Shown: piece by piece, positions 11,501-21,290 of the stretch
Layout of the letters: each line of letters begins with the position of its first letter
Numbering within the stretch: position 1 is the stretch's first letter
Assembly (NCBI RefSeq): GCF_954871325.1
Contig: NC_088776.1
Coordinates: 46,766,569 to 46,830,568 of the forward strand
Direction: 5' to 3'
Source: Gordionus sp. m RMFG-2023
Taxonomy: Eukaryota; Nematomorpha; Gordioida; Chordodea; Parachordodidae
Length of the DNA stretch: 64,000 nt
Position numbers and translations under genes: made by a program
Notes under the pieces: generated by a model
Databases searched by the model: none
The model's input: the letters and a program-made list of their open reading frames with translations, nothing else
Told to the model about the DNA's origin: nothing

Positions 11501-14500
11501 AAATAATTTATAAATCATATAGATAAATTCGATGTTTAAAAGTGGAGTACTGCAATGAAGAGCCAAACTCTCATACAATTTCTTTATCCAATAAGGCGTG
11601 GACTGTGTGGGCGTCAGGGCTATATCATTGGAAAAAACTTTTTTTACAAAAATAAATGATAAGAGCTGGTGGCGTCATTGTCAGACACAATTTTATTTTG
11701 TCCCCAGGAAATGTGTTAAAAATAGATTTTTTTAAAAATTTGATATTCCTTAAACATGTATAAGCAATGTATTTATCGCCATGATTTTCCTTTTAAATAA
11801 CCTACAATAATATTTCATTATTTTCGCCTGTTACAAAACTTTTACCATTTAGGCGGCATTCATGCTGAAAGAGATGATATGCGTGATATCGCTCTCCATA
11901 GCGATGCGCTTGAATGATTTTGAAATCTCATTGCTATAATTTCGCGTTTTCTGCTTATCAGTTTTATGCTCAATGTTTAAATTTGAAATTTGGCTTATAA
12001 AGAAAATAGAATTATTTATTATAGGCTTGGTAATTCATATACAAAGATAATGTTAGAGAAATTTTGTGAGTAATATTAGGGGAAGGGGGAGTATTGTTAC
12101 ACGGCTCAATTTTGAGCCGATAAAATGGCTAATTCAATATTCTCACCAAAAAAATATTGTCTAAACCTCGAAATTTCACTAATATATAAGTCCAAACCTT
12201 AAATTTGAGGAAAATTGGCTCAGATCGAGCACACTAAATGGGAGAGGGAGAAAAGATCAGAATTTGATGTATCTTTATGTCTATATAAAGAATGTTTATA
12301 ACGAAATACATAGTATTTATTCATTCTCATTTTAAAGAGTGGAGTATATTACAAATTTATTCTCTATTTTCAAATAGAGTATATCTATATTAAATGTGCT
12401 ATTTTTTCAAATTTTAGATAATTTATTAGGCATTTTATTTCTTACTTTGAAAAAAAAATCATCTAATTTTGTTTCAGGACATATTATCTGAAATTTTATA
12501 TGGTAAAGACAATTGCTGGAATAAATTTCCAGCAAAATAAAAATCCAATCTAAAAAAATAAATAAATGTTTTAAGGATGAAAAAAAAATTAAATAACACA
12601 TTGATACTAAGGACATTAAAAGAATATTTTTCTGAAAATTATAAACACACTTCAAATTTTCTTTAAAAAAACTTAAATTACTCTTTGGAGGAATCAATGC
12701 TAATGGTATCGTGGTCAAAACTATTGTTGGCACTTAGATTGCTATTGAGTCCGTTTAAAAAGTTATTAGGGAAGGTGTCCAAGGAAGCGATTTTCATATA
12801 TCTACCGACATCAATACTAATTTTCTAAGGTTAAATAATTTATCGAATAAAAATATTAAAATATCTAACTTAAAAACAATTTTGCATGAGTGTTAAACTA
12901 GTTAATTTTAATTAAATTTAAAAAAAAACCCTAAAGATGTACTGATCGGGAGACCAGTAAAAGTTTTTTTTGCGGCTCATCTGGGTTTATAAAATTTGAT
13001 GATCCTAATAGTTTCAAAGGGTGCTAAATATTTCATCGCGTAATATTTTCAATATATAATTTAAATTAGTTTTTTTATTCCGTTTTGTAATTATGTAATA
13101 TATATTTTTTTGGACTGTCAGGATTATTTTTTCAAATTTTACCAAGGACCCATCCCTGTTAGCACATCTATGATAATGATAACATTGGTACCAGCTGGCA
13201 TTAACTGATATTTTTAAATATGATACCATTGGCGTAGGGTGGTTAAAAGGCTTGATTCGGGGCGATTTTTAAAAACGATATGATTAAGATAGCTAAATAA
13301 ATTATTATATCTTGGAGATTTTGCTCAGAGATGGCAGAAAGATTAGGACCTCTATATGCGAAATTTCAAGGCTTATATAATATTATTTTGGTTAAAACCT
13401 TAATCGGGTCGTTTAAAAAAAATTTCCTCAGACTTGGCTTGGGCTGTAAGAAGTGTCCGACCCGAAAATATCCTTAATAATACAAAAAAAAATTATTTCA
13501 CAAAAATATCAATCAGAATAACTGATACTGATATGTCTTTTTAATATGTTTATTATTATATTTTTTGAAATTTTATCTCTATATAAACAATTATATCATC
13601 TATTTTCGACATCCATCATGCAAATTATTTTTAGATAGTCACAATAACTTTTAAATTCGATTGTATTTTAACTTTACTTTTTATATTTAAACTGAATAAA
13701 ATTTATAAGTATACAAATTAAATAAAATGCTACTTCATATAAATATTGATTAGGTTATCGGAGTTAAATATACTTTTATTTAAGGTGGCAATATGTGAAT
13801 AAATACATATAATTTTTAATTGTATCTAAAATATTAAAATATTTGAACTCAAATTATAAAATTATTTTAGTAGGGCTCGTATCGGGTTGGATCTAAAGAT
13901 GTGTGCTCGGGATCGGGTATGCTCGAACAAAAAATTTTTAAATTCGAGCTCGGGTAGGGCTCGGGCCGCGAAAAAATAACTTTGCAGACCTGTAATGTCG
14001 GATATCATAACTATTTATTATATAAAAATGATTATATTTACTATATGGTCTGTATATAAAAAAAACAAAACCCAAAATTATATTAAATTATTTTTGATTG
14101 CTATTTAAATCTATTTTATTGATTAACATATCATTTAAATCTAAAATCAGAGGACCTGCCGCCCGTCCTAGAATTGATCAAAAAAGGTATGATTTTAAAA
14201 ATCTGGTCTAGGCTTAAAAAATTAGGACTGGGCGGAGAAAATATAAATTTAAATTATATCAATTACACTGCATTTATAGTAAACGCAATTTACTCAATGT
14301 AAAATTAATCGCTGCGACGAAAGCAAGCTAATAATTGATAAAAATTAATAAAGGAGCTGGGCGCATTCATAGTGGGATCTGATCCGACACGATTTAACAG
14401 CTGATCGAATTTTTAAATCTGTTTATGAGAATTGTTTTAAATATTAATATTGTTCTTAATTTTATTTATAATAATAATAATCTAAGAAATATTTTTTTAA

Positions 14501-17288
14501 TAATGATAAACTGGTCTCATAAACTGATTTTAAAAATAGATAAGCTGTTAAATCTTGTCGGAATTTATATAAATCTGAATTACTGAGATTTTCAGATAAT
14601 GACAAATCGTTCATAGATATACTGTATGATTGGTGTTAATTAAAAAATATATAATTTTATATGTTATGGAACCTAAGAACATTTGGGATATCTCACCCCC
14701 ACTATAACTATTGCAATATTAAAACTTAAAAAAATTGCTTTAAATAATTCAAGTTTTGTAAGCCCCTTATTAATGCAATTCTGCAAGACATAAATAAAAG
14801 GTATACAGTGAAATATTGTTTACAATTTATATTTTGATCATATTTATTATCAATAGATTCGCATCTATAAATATGGATATATATAATCAGAAAAAATTGA
14901 CATTCAAATTGGATAGGCGCTGCATAAAATTATAGGTCAACGAAGATAGAAAGTTTGAACTTATTTCCAATTTAAAAAAATATCTTGACAAAGAAATAGC
15001 AGAATTTGATTCTAGAAAATAACCCACATAATTTCCTGATAAAGATAAAAAAAAATTGATGAGGATCTGAATGAATATACTTTTGAAAATGATCTATTAA
15101 GCTTTATTCAATTTCATTAAATTTAATACAACCCTCCCATCCTCTGCCCCAGTTGAACGTGTTTAGCACAGCGATAAATGTGCTGATTGTATGATCGAAA
15201 TTTTGAAAATTAATTGTTGATAAAAATATATAAAAAATTACTTTACATTATAATATATCATTCTTGTATAATCTTCTTATTATATAAGAAAAAAAAATTA
15301 TTCTAAAAAGATCTCATCTTATAATATATTATTTTTGTATATTTTCTATACAGGAAATTTTGTATATAATATTTAAGTAATTTTTTTTTGATGTAACGAG
15401 TAACGCGTTTCTTTTTTAAAGTAGCTTTTACAGCACTTATCGGATCCCATTATGAATGCGGCCTAAATAATGAAATCGTGACAGCTGTTTATGTATATTT
15501 CAAAAAATATCCGTCGCTGGTAATTAATTTCACACAAATCACGCTTACTATAAAAAGGCGTTAATAAATGCACTCCATCCCCCCCCCCCCCTTAAAAAAC
15601 AAAATCATTTTAAATAACGAAATTTTAAAAAATGTTCAAGCTGGGTTGTAAAATGATTTTAAAAATCTAGGCCAGGCCAAAAAATTTTTAAAAAGATTCC
15701 AGGCCAAGCTTGCAAAAAAATGGACCTAAAACTGGGTCTATGCAAGTAATTAATCAAATTTAAAATAGTGGGGAAGAGGTTAATTCAAGGGAGAGGGGAG
15801 TGGTTTGCAATGGGCGGGTTGGTTAAAACAAATTTACCTTTTGGACAGGCAGGTTTATTTTAAAAACAATGGGCGAGCTGGTGGGTGAATTTAAATTAAT
15901 TTTAGGGCAAATGAACAGAATGAGTATTTAAAGAAGATTATTTTTTCTACTTCCTAATATATTTTTTTTATATATAATAAAATAAATAATGAGCCATCTA
16001 TGTTATAACAGATAAAGAGTTAATTGCATCTAAATAAAATATATTATAATATAATAAATGATAAAAGATTTTACTATATCATCCAAGTTTTGTTCTTTCA
16101 AGCAAAATATGAAATCAGTGAAGTTTAAACTTAAAAGAAGTCCAGATATTATTTGAGCCTCTTCATTGAGAATAAATCCATAATTTTCGTAATATTGGCT
16201 TTAATTATTTAATATATTTTAAAAAAATAAATATTAATATATATTTTATATTATGAATCAGGGAAGAGTTGTTAAAATATCTAGATGCCTGTCTTATAAA
16301 AGACCTTGCTCAAATAGAAAATATTTTGGTTGTGCTCTAATTAAATGTCGGCATGTTTATGCTGAATAGAGGTCAACTAAGGCTGGCCACAATTTGGCCA
16401 GTGAAATTTTTTAAATAATGGTATCAGCCCAACCTGAATTATTTTTTGCCAGCTTGAATTATTTTTTCTCCAGCCTGACTTGTTTTTTCCTAGCCTGGTC
16501 ATAAAATAATTCTGTATAAGTTGTCCTACTATCATATAAAAAAATTTTAAAAAGGAAAAGGATAAAAATTAGCATAATTCTAAGCCTTTTCCTTTTTAAA
16601 ATATTGGTTTAGCCTAGTCCGTAAAAACAATATTGAGCAAGTTTACAGGGCCAGTCCAAAAACCATTTGCAGAAAGCTTAGTAAATTAATGTAACACATA
16701 CTCCTATTTTGAAATCATATGAATTATAAAAATTTATAATAAAAATAAACTATCATGTATAAATAACAAAGATATTTGTAAATATCATAATCTGATATAG
16801 AATATACGTCAAATTACTTTAATAAGTATTGATTTTCAATAAGTTGTGTAAAAAATTCGGCAAAATTTTTTTGCATTAAAGTTAGTCTAATCCAAGCTCT
16901 AAGGCGTCCTAAATTTGTTCTGATTAAATTTTAATTTAACATTAAAAATATTTATAATATACTTAATATGAGGTAAATTTGTAATGTTTTCAATTGATTC
17001 TTTAAGTAAAACATTAATTTTAGAAAATTCAGTTAAAACTTTCCAACACTGACGGTTTGATCCTAATATAAAATTCAATACATATAGTTCGTTAAAAATA
17101 TTATAACTTTTTATTCCATGTAAGAATATATTATCAATTATGGCTAAAAATTGATTAACTTGAAAGCACTCATTTTCCATAAGATTAGACTCATTAAGAG
17201 AAACGTTAATTGTTTCTTTAATGGCATACTCAGCGATTTTTAGTAAATTAGACCTTTCTATAGATGCATTATCTTTGATGGCACTCAT
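2446..17288 (-). CDS. RUFY: RUFY-type RUN and coiled-coil protein, 3' part off the window
   Basis: Eight exons join in phase: 17288-16963, 16919-16818, 16198-16075, 12824-12682, 7823-7466, 7242-7078, 6903-6736 and 2543-2446. All introns are GT-AG. The product starts with a RUN domain (ERSNLLKIAEYAIKETI, LRAWIRLTLMQK, EEAQIISGLLLSLNFTD). A low-complexity linker and long coiled coils follow (VDLKRQLDDLKAINSEM, NELVIRLEQKNRSVTSALKE) and line up with the RUFY1/2 coiled coil from memory. RUFY proteins are endosomal Rab effectors that normally end in a FYVE zinc finger binding PI3P. No FYVE exon is visible between 1 and 2445, so the gene should continue left. The start at 17288 is the first ATG before the RUN homology; an upstream exon is possible. 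If the donor at 2445 is not used, translation stops at 2427-2429. Exon 1 may hide an in-frame 45-base intron (17063-17107). Identity is strong for the family; which RUFY paralogue is unknown. Confidence 0.88.
3200..5560 (+). mobile_element. Degraded LINE-type retroelement with C-terminal endonuclease-like region
   Basis: It lies antisense in the large RUFY intron. In order: a Pro/Asn-rich N-terminal part (about 3230-3680); a KDSAPGLAFDPHLL block of the kind that opens non-LTR reverse transcriptases (about 3980); RPIAIS; QLGFGVKRGCEAAI (about 4260); a DPLGPLLF block; and a YLDD active site (about 4600). Near 5225-5290 an RPDG motif is followed by a WDFTC motif, which resembles a PD-(D/E)XK nuclease like those at the C-terminus of some LINEs. 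The copy is interrupted many times and looks long dead. The clade is not resolved; I recognise the family from invertebrate genomes but cannot name it with certainty. Confidence 0.7.
5561..6700. other. Intron sequence with one unexplained coding-like scrap
   Basis: Part of the large RUFY intron. Mostly AT-rich. Around 5780-5990 the plus strand reads short Cys/Trp-containing pieces (EESCTLWGSRKYD, LNEMDDYCSGDG) that look like a decayed zinc-binding peptide, probably from a transposon. No family is assigned. Confidence 0.35.
6736..7823 (-). CDS. RUFY: RUFY exons 5-7, coiled coils
   Basis: Exons 7823-7466, 7242-7078 and 6903-6736 keep phase 0 at both internal junctions (introns of 223 and 174 bases). 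They encode a first coiled coil (KYHSFKNEVDVLKREISL), an Asn/Lys/Gly-rich unstructured loop, and a second coiled coil with the LKRQLDDLKAINSEM motif that aligns with the RUFY1 QQLDDLRALKHELAF region. Longer open frames here run into intron sequence and should not be taken as the protein. Confidence 0.84.
8456..9827 (-). mobile_element. hAT transposon, family B (BED finger and hAT dimerisation remnants)
   Basis: Ends cagagt / actctg with a perfect 8-bp target duplication GTTTTTTA at 8448-8455 and 9828-9835. Both ends carry clusters of a gtagcgcgctac word. On the minus strand an acidic N-terminus (MDIQILESDSDMEDS, near 9550) leads to a BED-type zinc finger (CLKCKKN...NLKKHLK, near 9340-9420). 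Near the other end comes the hAT dimerisation motif (SLPSSASVERLFSKAK, near 8815-8890). The catalytic centre between them is mostly lost, so it is about 1.37 kb instead of the usual 2.5-4 kb and is non-autonomous. Confidence 0.9.
10260..10647. mobile_element. MITE with GTGGCGTAGCTA ends, copy 1
   Basis: Starts tagtggcgtagctacgg and ends cctagctacgccactg. A perfect 8-bp target duplication ATCATATA flanks it (10252-10259 and 10648-10655), which suits mobilisation by a hAT-type transposase. It has no coding capacity. It is closely similar to 37081-37494 throughout. Confidence 0.92.
11440..11506. repeat. Short tandem repeat, 27 bp unit, about 2.5 copies
   Basis: The unit aattgataaaacaaaaaatt plus atat is repeated head to tail almost without change. 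It lies in RUFY intron 4. Confidence 0.8.
12092..12235. mobile_element. Fold-back MITE, GTGTTGTTAAACGG family, partial copy 2
   Basis: Left arm gttacacggctcaattttgagc and the inner words aatattctcaccaaaaaaat and cctcgaaatttc match the family. The right arm decays after ggctcagatcgagc. It lies in RUFY intron 4, about 450 bases downstream of exon 4 in the direction of transcription. Confidence 0.65.
12682..12824 (-). CDS. RUFY: RUFY exon 4, RUN to coiled-coil junction
   Basis: The acceptor cttag is at 12825-12829. The exon opens with KISIDVGRYMKIASLDTFP, matching the place where RUFY proteins have a VGVIDFSMYLK-like stretch after the RUN domain. It ends in GA before the donor gtaatt, and GA plus the T that opens the next exon gives an Asp codon. 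The remainder is Asn/Ser-rich linker (NNFLNGLNSNLSANNS). The exon is isolated by flanking introns of 3.25 kb and 4.86 kb, both loaded with transposons. Confidence 0.8.
13225..13430. mobile_element. Fold-back MITE, GTGTTGTTAAACGG family, degenerate copy 3
   Basis: Recognised by gatttttaaaaacga near the left, ttggagattttgctcagaga in the middle and ttaatcgggtcgtttaaa at the right, in family order. The outermost bases are lost. In RUFY intron 3. Confidence 0.55.
14358..15465 (+). mobile_element. Small hAT element with GCATTCATA ends (family F)
   Basis: The left end ggcgcattcatagtgggatc is matched by the right end gatcccattatgaatgcggcc as an inverted repeat of about 24 bases. Inside, the plus strand near 15130-15190 reads LPSSAPVERVFS, the hAT dimerisation signature. 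The 1.1-kb copy is internally deleted and non-autonomous. I could not read a clean target duplication. In RUFY intron 3. Confidence 0.72.
15640..15770. repeat. Scraps of GGCC-rich hAT subterminal sequence
   Basis: Blocks such as taggccaggcc and ccaggccaagcttgcaaa separated by A/T runs have the pattern of the family A hAT ends (see 21291-23083). Similar scraps occur near 2700-2790, 13870-13990, 14155-14250 and 16375-16680, all in RUFY introns. Confidence 0.4.
16075..17288 (-). CDS. RUFY: RUFY exons 1-3, RUN domain
   Basis: Three exons (17288-16963, 16919-16818, 16198-16075) encode about 183 residues forming the whole RUN domain. Donor and acceptor phases agree: AA|A across the 43-base intron 1 and AA|C across the 619-base intron 2. 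Conserved RUN features visible are the LPHIK segment, the GRLRAWIRLTLMQK block and the EEAQIISGLLLSLN block. RUN domains of this class contact small GTPases of the Rab/Rap type. Intron 2 (16199-16817) holds only AT-rich sequence with a degenerate GGCC-rich transposon remnant. Confidence 0.87.
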
Positions 17289-18200
17289 TTCTTTACTTTT
17301 TCTTATCTTATCTAGCACTTTTTTTATGAAAATCGAAAATTCATAATCATATGATAATTGGATGGATATTTAAAAAGATTTTTAAATCTTATTTCTATTA
17401 ATGCCATTATCGTATCACATCACACATCTGATCTATCTTCTTTTCTCCAGTTTTATATAGTCGTACACCTAATCTATTTAAATTATCATAATATTCCTGA
17501 ACTTACCCCTTTTACACTTTAGATGGTTATTCGACACGATATTTTCAGGTAAGCCTCTTTAAATATTTATTTCAATAAATTACTTTTATTTTACGTATCA
17601 AACAGTTATTTTGATAATTTATTACTTAACACTAAATCTTGGTCAAGTTTTGCCTAATTTTCGCAGCTCGTTTCCTAAGCCTGTATATATTCCAATGATA
17701 TCATTGATTACCCATCCTCTTTTTATCTTAACCTCTATTAATATTATATTAGGTGTAGTTTTAGTATAGCACTTATATAACTATGGTTTATCTTTTTACA
17801 ACTTACCTATACCCAATACTTCGGATCTAGTCCTTTTACATATTAGGTTGTTATTAGACATGGCAAATCAAATATTTCATGTGCTATATCATTATAGAAC
17901 ATATCCTATATGTTATTTAATTTATATATCAAATTTAATTTCAACAAGCATCTACGTAAGCCAAAGGGGGGGGGAGGGGTTGGAACATGTTTGCATTCAC
18001 TTTTTGAAGGGAAGAAGGTAGAGGGTAAACATTTAAAAGGGGTAGGCTAGGGTATGGATAAATATATTGAGCTATCTATTAAATTATAAGATAAAACCAA
18101 AATGTATTGTTGCAAAAATTAATACTTTTATTTTAGACCCATTATAATAATAATAATAGTAAACATCGACCAACTCGATATATTGCACCAATGACATTAA
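17289..18200. other. 5' flank of the RUFY gene
   Basis: AT-rich, with a 9-G run near 17967-17980. No promoter element or further gene can be called. Any non-coding first exon or promoter of RUFY should lie here. Confidence 0.4.
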
Positions 18201-18249
18201 TACTATAGACTGCCGATTATACGGAATACGGAATAAAGCGCATGCGCCC

Positions 18250-18400
18250 TCTCAATGTTGTAGGTACAACAGAGCTACGCTAGGTTTTCCTCATTTCCAT
18301 CTAATTGGAGAAATTAAGTTAAGGTATAAAGTAAAATATGAGGAGCCCTTCACACGTTTGTGGGCAAGCCGCACATACTTGTACGCATAATAGTTTATAA
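18250..18400 (+). repeat. Repeat inverted relative to 23660-23820, left copy
   Basis: Shares acaacagagctacgctagg, ttttcctca and cacacgtttgtgggcaagc with the reverse complement of 23660-23820. Identity is high in the cores and low between. It is either one arm of a large inverted-repeat element or a dispersed repeat. Confidence 0.7.
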
Positions 18401-18599
18401 GCTATTATTTAAACGTCTGTGGGCTGATTAAGAGGGGGAAGCCTAAAAGACAGCCCACACCCATACCTATAAACCTAATTGTATCTAAATCAAAAATTGG
18501 AAAATGGGGGGCTATTTAAGTTAATATTTGACGAGTCATATATATAATGTAATAATTAAAAGAGAGAAGAAACCTGTACTATAAAAGTAATCGAGTAGA

Positions 18600-20335
18600 A
18601 AAAGAGGGGGAAGAAGAGGTTTGGTAACGGCTAAGGAATTTCATCGGTATCTAGACTTGATCTTCAGAAGCTTTTTAATAGAATTTTTATTATTATTCAG
18701 TCTAATGAACTGTTTCCAATTAATGTTTAGATCAGTAACGTCTTTCAGGACACGGTGAAACCATAGCGTTTTATATCTACTATATGATTTACCTCTGCAA
18801 GTAAAGAGCCACGTTAAGGCGTCATGGACTAAGTTATTGTTGGGGTGTCTAAGGATATGAGCTAGAAATTGTATACGCTTCTTCTTGAGTATTTTGTTGT
18901 TTATAAATGTCTGGCATCTTTTGTTTTCTGCTTTCGTGATTTCCCAAGTTTCACAACCGTATAATAAAATAGGAATCACCGTAGAATAGTGAGGGTGAGA
19001 ATTTCTCTCGTGTTCCAGAGCTTGAAATATTTATAGAAGGCTACCCTGGTCTTTTGTAATCTCAGCCTAAGTTCCTCTTTACACCCTCCTCTGTAATTTA
19101 AAGTAATACCTAGGTATTTGATTTGAGTAACCACTTTAATAGTCTCCAATCCGATAACAATATTTCCCACAGGAGGCGTATGCCTTGCTGGGAGGATCAT
19201 AGTTTTCTTAAAATTAATTTCTAGTCCAGCTTTCAAACTCACAAGTTTCAGTAGTTGGATTAGATTCACAGTTTCCTCAAGGTCCCTTGTGATAATTACC
19301 ACATCGTCGGCGTAGGAGATGATTCTATTTTCTAGGTGAAACGTGTTGTTCAATGAAGCGTTGAGTTCCATCAAGTTTGCCGCACCTAGTGTATCTCTAA
19401 GAATTTTATTCATTATGATATTGAAAAGGATAGGAGAAAGGACACAGCCTTGTTTTACTCCTTTCCTTATCCTAAACGGAGGGGAAACATTGTTATTTAT
19501 TCTGCATGTGGTTTACAAGTTATTATAATGATGCCTTAATATTCTAATTATATTGGGGTCGATTCCAACCTCTGATAATGTTGCCCAGAGTGTTTCATGG
19601 TTGACATTGTCGAAAGCCTGTTTGAAATCAATAAAGGTGAAGAAGAAAGGTAATTTATATCTATCGCATTTTTGAATTATGATTTTAAGAGCAAGGAAAG
19701 GCTCTAAGATATTTTTACCAGGACGATAAGCGCAAATGTATTTCGCGAAGAGATTATGAGATGTTTGTAAAATACGCGTCTTAAGTAGAACCATAAAGAC
19801 TTTAGACGCAGTAGATGTGAGGGCTATAGCTCTATAATCCCGAAAGTTAATGGGATTAGGAGTCTTTGGAAAATTACATAACGTTGATAAGTTCCAATCT
19901 TTGGGAGTTGTCCCGGAGGCCCATACCTTATTAAAAATAATAAGCAAAAAACGTGGTACCGCGTCAAGTGCAGCTTTCAATTGTTCCAGGAGCTTTATGG
20001 TTTTTCAATTTCTTTAAGGCATTAGATATCTCAGCCAATGTAAAATTGGAGGCAGATAGAGTGGTAAAATCTTGTTCTCGAGAAACCATCATGGGTTTTC
20101 TGGATTCGAAGATAGTCATATAGTAGTCGGTCCAGAGGGAAACTTGATCATCCTGATCAAATATAATCTTATCATTTCCTAACCGTATATAAGGTAAATC
20201 CCTAAGAAATTTAGATTTACAGAAATATTTGAGTTTATTGTATGCATCATGTAATCTTCCACCACTCATGTCATCAACCTCAAAGGCTTTGCTGGCTACG
20301 AAAATTCTTCTGTCACTCCTTAAAGATTAATGTAT
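18600..20335 (-). mobile_element. LINE, 5'-truncated reverse transcriptase copy
   Basis: Reading on the minus strand: NHKAPG, then YRAIALTSTASKVFM, FTFIDFKQAFDNVNHETLW, KGVKQGCVLSPILFN, the catalytic ISYADDVVI and a C-terminal PILLYGCETW block. Coding homology begins near 20330, so the endonuclease and ORF1 are absent, which is ordinary 5' truncation. The frame shifts about three times (near 19975, 19510 and 18980), so it is dead but fairly young. The order of motifs suits the RTE or CR1/Jockey-like LINEs; clade not settled. No clear poly-A tail or target duplication seen. Confidence 0.88.
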
Positions 20336-20779
20336 TTGAAGTGGCAAAAATTGAATTCACCTGTCGTCAACAAATTAAGGTCAGCTGAGAGGGCCTCTTA
20401 TCAAAATTTGTTGTTTGTTTCAATCATTCGTGTTCGATATTAACATATTAAATATTTGACTGGAACGAAATAAAATTTGTTATCCTCAATCACAATATAG
20501 AATACCAAGATTCAATACTATATTAGAAGTTATTATTATAATGTATATTTATTTTTTTAGATCAAACTATAGTATCGGTGGCGGGTATGTCATGTAAACA
20601 CTAATTGAAGTCCTATTAAGAATATTCAAAGTTATGGAATTATTTTCAAGAAGCTTTACATTTATCAGAAGATCCTCAAGATAAGATATTTTGTTAATTA
20701 TGTACTTCCAGTTTATACAATTTATAATTATAACATGAATTTTCCTATCTTATATACATTTGAATCCTGGTCAGTACAT

Positions 20780-20965
20780 AGATAGTTACATCTAAAGAAA
20801 GGTTTTGGTACTTGTGGAAACCTAATTATGGACATATAAAGAATTGTAATGATCTTGCATTTGTGAATCCCTTAGTTACACCTAAAGAAAGGTTTTGGTA
20901 CCTGTGGAACCCTAATTATGGACATGTTTTTAGAACTGTAATGATATTGCATCTATAAATCCCTT
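20780..20965. repeat. Two-unit tandem repeat, 90 bp period
   Basis: The core ctaaagaaaggttttggtac followed by an aattatggacat segment is present at about 20785-20870 and 20875-20962. Differences are few. Confidence 0.85.
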
Positions 20966-21290
20966 TTAAGGAAGTAGCATTTATTAACTATAATGTAGAT
21001 AAATACATCTTTTTTTACACATATACCTTTAAACTGGAATAGTTACATTTGATCTATTATAACTTTGTTGTGTATATCAGATAGATCTAAAAGACCACAC
21101 AATTTGGTTATTGAACATTTCATTCCACTCTTGATTATACATAGAATATTTTTATTCTTTATAAGGATTAAGAGACATGCAATTTTATATTGAAAATTTT
21201 TTATTCCACTCAGTAAGTAAAAAATAACCATACAATTAGATTTATTATGATATTCTACACTTCCTTTTGCAATTATAAATTACTTACACA

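Noticed and set aside
12407-12733. 108-codon minus-strand frame over RUFY exon 4
   Set aside because: It is in another frame than the exon that fits RUFY and runs mainly through intron sequence.
13014-13229. 71-codon minus-strand frame as a RUFY exon
   Set aside because: It does not match any RUFY segment, and exons 3 and 4 join in phase 0 without it.
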